A DNA stretch of 64,000 nt, from NCBI GenBank assembly GCA_021014325.1, contig CM037464.1, positions 3,193,127-3,257,126 on the forward strand, given 5' to 3'. This DNA is from Plazaster borealis (Eukaryota > Echinodermata > Asteroidea > Forcipulatida > Labidiasteridae). Under the pieces are notes generated by a model. It did not search any database. It was not told the origin of the DNA and saw only the letters and a list, made by a program, of their open reading frames with translations. The position numbers and the translations under genes are program-made. Positions 59,072 through 64,000 of this stretch are shown here, piece by piece (the stretch's first letter is position 1; every line of letters begins with the position of its first letter).

Positions 59072-59585
59072 ATGGAGTGTGGGTTGTATATTTTTGAGTC
59101 AAGGTTCGCGTTAATTGAGTTTGTAAAGTACCTGAATTTACAGCATAATGGAGAGCCAGCAGTGGCGAATGTGCCTTATTTGCAATCAGCAGCTTTTGCT
59201 GAGCCGAAGTACTTTCAGCTGCGCAAATCCAGCCTTCAATCGCGACTGGAACGCATTGTTGAACAAGACATCACGTCGCTTCTGACGAGCCAGACTGAGC
59301 GTTTGCGGGCCTTGTCACACCAAAATACTCAACATTGAAAAGTTGAGTTCTTTGGAAAGTGAGATCCGGATAACTTTCAAGAAATCGCATCCAGTTGAAC
59401 AACCGGAGAAAAAGTGCATAACGCCACAGCAACAACTGTTGCGACTGAAGACCAAACGGCTCAGAGTAAGCCCTTCACCATCTCCATCAAAAGGACACAG
59501 ACCTAGAAAGAAGCTAGCCTATGACAACTCATCATCTCCTATCAAAAGCAGCAGCAGTCGTCATATTCCTGAACATTTTGTTAAG
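59072..59585 (+). CDS. DUF6589 gene, 5' exon (with a frame break)
   Basis: Two overlapping frames cover the exon. The first starts at an ATG at 59072 (MECGLYIFESRFALIEFVKY ...) and stops at 59338. The second, one base on, continues as NIEKLSSLESEIRITFKK ... HIPEHFVK up to a GTATTT donor at 59586. The second part is basic and Ser/Pro-rich (SPSPSPSKGHRPRKK), possibly a nuclear localisation signal. Whether an intron or a frameshift joins the two frames is unclear. Confidence 0.6.
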
Positions 59586-62500
59586 GTATTTAAACATCCA
59601 TAACTTGATTTAAGATCTATGAATACACATATGTAAATGTATCAATTTTATACGAAAAGCAATCCGCTTTTTGCAGGCCATGAACTTAAATTTAATTAAG
59701 TGTGTTTGTTTCACATTTGATTTCAATAACTTTTGTTTGACTCATTTTGTTAAGTCAATGATCGACATGGACAATGAGTAGGTAGTTATATAGCGTACGG
59801 GGTGTAAAGTTTGGATCACTTCCCAATCAAGTCTCTGGGTCCCTGTGGGATGAGGTCAACATGATCCATAATCTGAGTTCTCACAGAATAGTTGTTCTTT
59901 GATTATGCTCAGCTCAGTCTGAGAGTAAATAGGTTTATAATAATTGTAGCCCATGGGAGGTGCATGTTCTTTTTCAGAGGGTATGTAAAAAGTAACTTAA
60001 AGGAAGGATCATAAATGATGGTTTGTTACTGTTCCTGTTACTTTTTGTGGCAGGGAGGATCTGTAAGTAAACTAAAACATTGATATGTTTTCTTTTTAAT
60101 TAGGCTGTCACAGATGTTTTGGTGAGAGAGGCTGACACACTCTGCAAACATGAACCACAATCACTCTTTCAGCGGACAGATAAGGATGCTCTTGAGGTAA
60201 TTATTGTAAAGGATTTCATTAAATAAATTAAATTTTATCACACCTTATCTTAAATGCAGCTCTGTTGAAACTTAAAGTAATTAATTATTTCTTTTGCCTG
60301 CATTTATTGCAGAGATGGTCCTATGTCGATCAAGAGAAGGAACTTGAAGAAAGAGCACCTGTTCTGCTTAACATCCTTCAAGCAATTGCAGTCAACGAAA
60401 AGGCATTGAAGAGGAATAAGTACAAGACCAAGGAGACCATTATGCCATGTCTTCTATCAGCAGTGGGAACACTCTTATATTGCCGCAACATTCATATGAA
60501 CAGCCACTTGACACTCACAGGCCTTCAGCTGAAACGAGGTGGAGTCACAAAACAAGCCATAGAGAGACTTCACTCCAGGGGGTTGTCTGTATCTTACCAG
60601 ACAATTATTAAGTGCCAAGTTGCTTTAGGGAAAGACTTTGATGCCCCTGTGAAAAAATGGACAGCTCAAATGTCAGAAGACAGGAAGGTAGAAGAAGAGA
60701 TGCGACAGGAAATCAAAACCTTGACTGCAATAAAACCCAGAGAGGACATGAACAACGATGAGATCAGCAACTTGACTAAAGCAGAAGACAGCCTCAAACA
60801 GCACCAGCTTAACATGCATCCAGGGTTCAAAATAATAACTGACAACGTTGATCTAAGAATCTCCCCACGACAAATGACAAGAAAGCAAGGCAACACAGAC
60901 CTACATTACTGTAACTCCATGGCAGTGAAGAATAAGGTACATACAATAAATACTTTAGCATGCCAACTACAAAAAAATTTGTTGTAGATGTATGCTGTTA
61001 GGTTGTTGTTTATATTTTGACATTTATTTAATAGTTGCTTGCTTGCTTCTATTGTGTTCATCATAAGGTTTCAGGAAGTCACTTGCCCAACGACAAACCA
61101 ATTATGGAAAAGAAGATGGATTTATCACTATTCGTGCCAAGTGTTCAAGATAACATGGAGCTTCGAGACGGTTGGATTGATCTGATCAGAGGGGTCTTAT
61201 CGAAATATCTACCAGCCTTTGAACACGAAACAACCCCAAGAACCCATTTGTACAGTAAGGAAGCTAGCACCAAGTCAGAAGTGGTGAGAAATTTTAATAA
61301 TCCATGTACATCTTGTTTACATAATTGAAATAAACACTAATCATATTGAACTTCAATGTTTCTTTAGCTTGTTAACTTTATTTTTTTTGCGTAGATTGTC
61401 TGGGAGTAATTACAGAAAATGAGAACATTAATGAAGGAATAATGAAGATAATGGAGTACATCAATAAGTATGTTCCCGACTCTGACACAGATAGCCCTAT
61501 TGCAATAATAAGTGGAGGTGACCAACTTACATGTGAAAGGCAAGAAAATATTCAAGAGGACAGGAGGGACTCATCAAAAGGTGCACGCTGGGCTGGCCTA
61601 ATACCGACTTTCGAGGATTTCCATGGACTGGGCAATTTCTATCAGGTAATTGTAAAATTACTGTACACTACACTTCTGGCAAAACAATTAAATGCCACTC
61701 ATTTATATTTTAATAAACACATCTTACAACCAACCTGTGAAAATGTCATCCAAGTTGGTGCTCTACAGCGTACAAGGTTTTAGGAGTTATTTTAAATTCT
61801 GGCAGCAGGCTCTTCATATTGTATTTCTTCGACTTAGACAAAATTTCAGAGGGAAGTATTTTTTGAACTTTTAAATGTGCAGTTTCAGATTGAGAGTAAC
61901 AAATTTTGTTTCCCCTTTTTTCTCAAAACTAAATACCAATTCTGTGACAAAGTTTGCATGATATTCTTCCTACTTTTAGTATTGATCTTAATTCCAATTT
62001 TTTTGTTCCCTAAAAATGTCAACAACATTGTTATTTGAATAGCCCTAACCTGTCAAAGCCCATGCTATAAAAGTACATGAAGGTCAGTCTTTGTACTTGA
62101 TGAAAATTGTCTACTTTTTTCGAGGGCCAAATCTCATTCCTGATACAACTATTACAAAATTTAATTAAAATGTGTTATTAGTACAATGGTAATCAGTAAT
62201 ATGAACCGGAAAATTGTAATCAAACTGCACATAATTTTTATTCATCCTAAAAGGAAATATACATGAATAAAAACATGTGTGTAGCATTCACTGTTTCCTG
62301 AAGTTCAGAACACACATTATTAACAAAATGGAAAAAATTTATTTATCTAATGTTCAAAATGTGTTGTATTGTACCTTTTGTAGGTTATGTGGAAATACCT
62401 GTATTCAGTTGAACCCGCAGGATCGAGAGATATTGGAACCCTATATGCTGCAAGAAATTTTCTCAATGCGCACAATGTTCCAGTATATCAATGAAGGACC

Positions 62501-64000
62501 TCAATGCATGCAATGAACTCATCGACAGGTAAATATTATTATTGTTGTCATCATGTTATAGACATCACAACAATTTATACAAGACAATACAAAAATATTT
62601 CAAGGTGGGCTTTGAGGAACAAAAGCAAAGTAATTACTGTGATCTGTAGACATGCCACCCCAAATCTGGTTGTAAGGACAAGTAGAGTAGACAAAATGGA
62701 ACAATTTAAGTAAAAATAAAATATAAGAAAATCAGCAATAAATAAAAACATGTACACTAATGATAATTTACTTTCAAAGTTAAAACAATTTAGTATAAAA
62801 ATTTAAAAATGTAAACATGAAACAACTGCCACAAGATTAATAACTTAAAATTGACTAAGACGGTGATCATAGACATGTACAAGTATGCATTGATTTCCAG
62901 CAGTGCAAGGACAAGGCACATTACTTTCAAATTTGTGACAATAGTAATTGTTGTCATTGCTTAAATCAATAGTGCCTGTGCCTCTGTGTGAGCATGGGAC
63001 GAACATATGTGTGTTTTTATTTCCCTGTTAAAGGGACACGTTGCCTTGGATCGGACGAGTTGGTCTTAAAAAAAAAGCGTTTGTAACCGTTTGTTATAAA
63101 ATGCATATGGTTAGAAAGACGTTATAAAAGTAGAATACAATGATCCACACAAATATGCCTCGAAACTGCGTGGTTTTCCTTTTACTTTGCGAACTAACAC
63201 GGTCGGCCATTTTGTGGAGTCAACATGTTGACCCCCAAAAATGGCCGACCGAGTTTGTTCACGATGTAAAAGCCAAACCACGCAATCTCGAGACATATTT
63301 GTGTGGATCATTGTATTCTACTTTTAAAACATCTTTCTAACCATATGCATTTTATAACAAACGGTTACAAATGCTTTTTATAGACCAACTCGCCCGATCC
63401 AAGGCAACGTGTCCCTTTAAACTTTGTTTTTATTTTGAAGCACAGTTGAAATTTTGTACCACAATGTTTAACCAACAGATATTCAGAAGCTCTGATTTTG
63501 AGTGCTGCATTGGAGTTCTTTGGCATGGATTGCCCAACAGGGAAAATAACTTGTCATGGGTTTGATGGCTCCTGTAATCATGATAAATATATCCATGATG
63601 TTATTGGTCAACTAATTGATGAATTAGCTATCTGCTCAGTCCCACTGTCATCTATCCAGAAACGATTAACATGTCCTGAGTGTGATAAGACCTACAAGCA
63701 AATGCCTTCACTAAAGAGACATTTCAACAAACAACACAAAGGAATGTCACTAACAATGAAACTGCAAGAAGATCCAAACAAAGATACAATGAGGAATTAT
63801 AGCTGTGTAGCCCTTGGATTCTGTCTGCTTGCCCAAGATTTCCAAGATGCTAGAAGACATGGTGACGGTGAACGCGTTATGCTGCTCTATAAGTTCATCA
63901 TGTTCCATTTCAAGGTTGCTGGGAAAAGCAAGTATGCCTATCAAGTTTTGAGACTCCTTGCACAACAAAAATACTTTCTATCACCTAGAATGGCACACCA
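59072..64000 (+). CDS. DUF6589 family protein with C2H2 zinc finger (5' part; runs off the window)
   Basis: Exons on the plus strand match the DUF6589 family as I recall it: widespread in cnidarians, echinoderms, molluscs and fungi, function unknown, sometimes suspected to come from mobile elements. Visible hallmarks are ITDNVDLRISPRQMTRKQGN, DLHYCNSMAVK, FVPSVQDN, IISGGDQLTCERQ, GLIPTFEDFHGLGNFYQ, MWKYLYS and LAQQKYFLSPRMAHH. A C2H2 finger (C-x2-C-x12-H-x4-H) lies at about 63672-63736. Introns are short and mostly GT-AG. Frame breaks appear at about 59330, at the 61283/61395 junction and at about 62490. I infer a recently damaged copy or sequence indels. The C-terminus lies beyond the edge. 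Confidence 0.82.
60104..60196 (+). CDS. DUF6589 gene, exon 2
   Basis: 93 nt, phase 0-0, acceptor TTAATTAG, donor GTAATT. It encodes AVTDVLVREADTLCKHEPQS and LFQRTDKDALE. Confidence 0.75.
60313..60936 (+). CDS. DUF6589 gene, exon 3
   Basis: 624 nt, phase 0-0. It encodes RWSYVDQEKELEERAPVLLN, the helix-rich LTLTGLQLKRGGVTKQAIER ... LSVSYQTIIK segment, then an acidic/basic stretch and the family motif TDNVDLRISPRQM ... NTDLHYCNSMAVKNK. This is the best-conserved part seen. Confidence 0.88.
61068..61283 (+). CDS. DUF6589 gene, exon 4
   Basis: 216 nt. It encodes VSGSHLPNDKPIMEKKMDLS, LFVPSVQDNMELRDGWIDLI and KEASTKSEV, all in family order. The GTGAGA donor leaves phase 0, which does not fit the phase that exon 5 needs. 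Confidence 0.8.
61395..61645 (+). CDS. DUF6589 gene, exon 5
   Basis: 251 nt after a T8 tract and GCGTAG acceptor. It encodes CLGVITENENINEGIMKIME, IAIISGGDQLTCERQENIQE and GLIPTFEDFHGLGNFYQ. GGDQLT is the strongest family motif. Entering in phase 0 would give a stop after four codons, so the exon 4-5 junction is out of frame by one base. Confidence 0.8.
61646..62383. other. DUF6589 intron 5
   Basis: AT-rich intron between GTAATT and TTTTGTAG. Short open frames (61692-61874, 62277-62516) are not conserved. Confidence 0.55.
62384..62528 (+). CDS. DUF6589 gene, exon 6 (frame break)
   Basis: 145 nt. It starts VMWKYLYSVEPAGSRDIGTL and YAARNFLNAHNVP, then the family-like continuation SISMKDLNACNELIDR is found one frame away. 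A single-base indel near 62490 would explain this. The donor is GTAAAT. Confidence 0.75.
63030..63420. mobile_element. MITE, GGGACACGTTGCC family (full)
   Basis: AAAGGGACACGTTGCCTTGG at the left and its inverse at the right, long arms, lying in the intron just before DUF6589 exon 7. Half-copies of this family recur in the USP19-like array (43990-44175, 45310-45450, 46190-46355). Confidence 0.9.
63479..64000 (+). CDS. DUF6589 gene, exon 7 with C2H2 finger (partial)
   Basis: It starts after ACCAACAG and encodes YSEALILSAALEFFGMDCPT, GKITCHGFDGSCNHDKYIHD, a C2H2 finger (CPEC ... HFNKQH), the LGFCLLAQDFQDARRHGDGE block and LLAQQKYFLSPRMAHH. It is open to the window end, so it is incomplete. The 522 visible bases show no stop in this frame. 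Confidence 0.87.

Overview
The window is eukaryotic nuclear DNA from an animal, AT-rich and intron-rich, with GT-AG introns and very dense short transposable elements. I infer an invertebrate deuterostome, probably an echinoderm of sea-star type, from the conserved animal genes and from the style of the tRNA-derived SINEs and palindromic MITEs. The species is not proven by the sequence. There are no bacterial features, operons or CRISPR arrays.

Region 1 (about 4.5-31 kb, minus strand) is a complete gene for strumpellin (WASHC5), a core subunit of the endosomal WASH complex that activates Arp2/3. I could place 27 coding exons with consistent splice phases. They add up to 3486 nt, or 1161 residues plus stop, against 1159 in human. 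The introns hold SINEs, MITEs, a Tc1-like remnant, three LINE reverse-transcriptase tails and a 65-bp minisatellite that abuts one splice acceptor. One or two non-coding first exons lie at about 30.1 and 30.9 kb.

Region 2 (about 33-56 kb) lies between two directly repeated copies (about 2 kb each) of the WASHC5 upstream region. It holds a fragment of a USP19-like ubiquitin protease gene on the minus strand. Part of the catalytic domain is expanded into a tandem array of chimeric exons, in which the start of one exon is fused in frame to the end of an earlier one. Downstream of it is a 4.9-kb satellite with a 14-bp unit, and upstream are several minisatellites and a foldback-like element whose long inverted ends are built from GGGGGCGAC subrepeats. 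I could not find the exons for the catalytic Cys or His boxes, so this looks like a decaying or partial gene.

Region 3 (about 58-64 kb, plus strand) starts with four near-identical 81-bp repeats. It continues into a multi-exon gene of the DUF6589 family with a C2H2 zinc finger, which runs off the right edge. It carries two or three apparent frame breaks, so it is either a young pseudogene or affected by sequence errors.

The most unusual items are the chimeric-exon array in the USP19-like gene, the foldback-like element, the duplicated promoter region, the 14-bp satellite, and the DUF6589 gene of unknown function.
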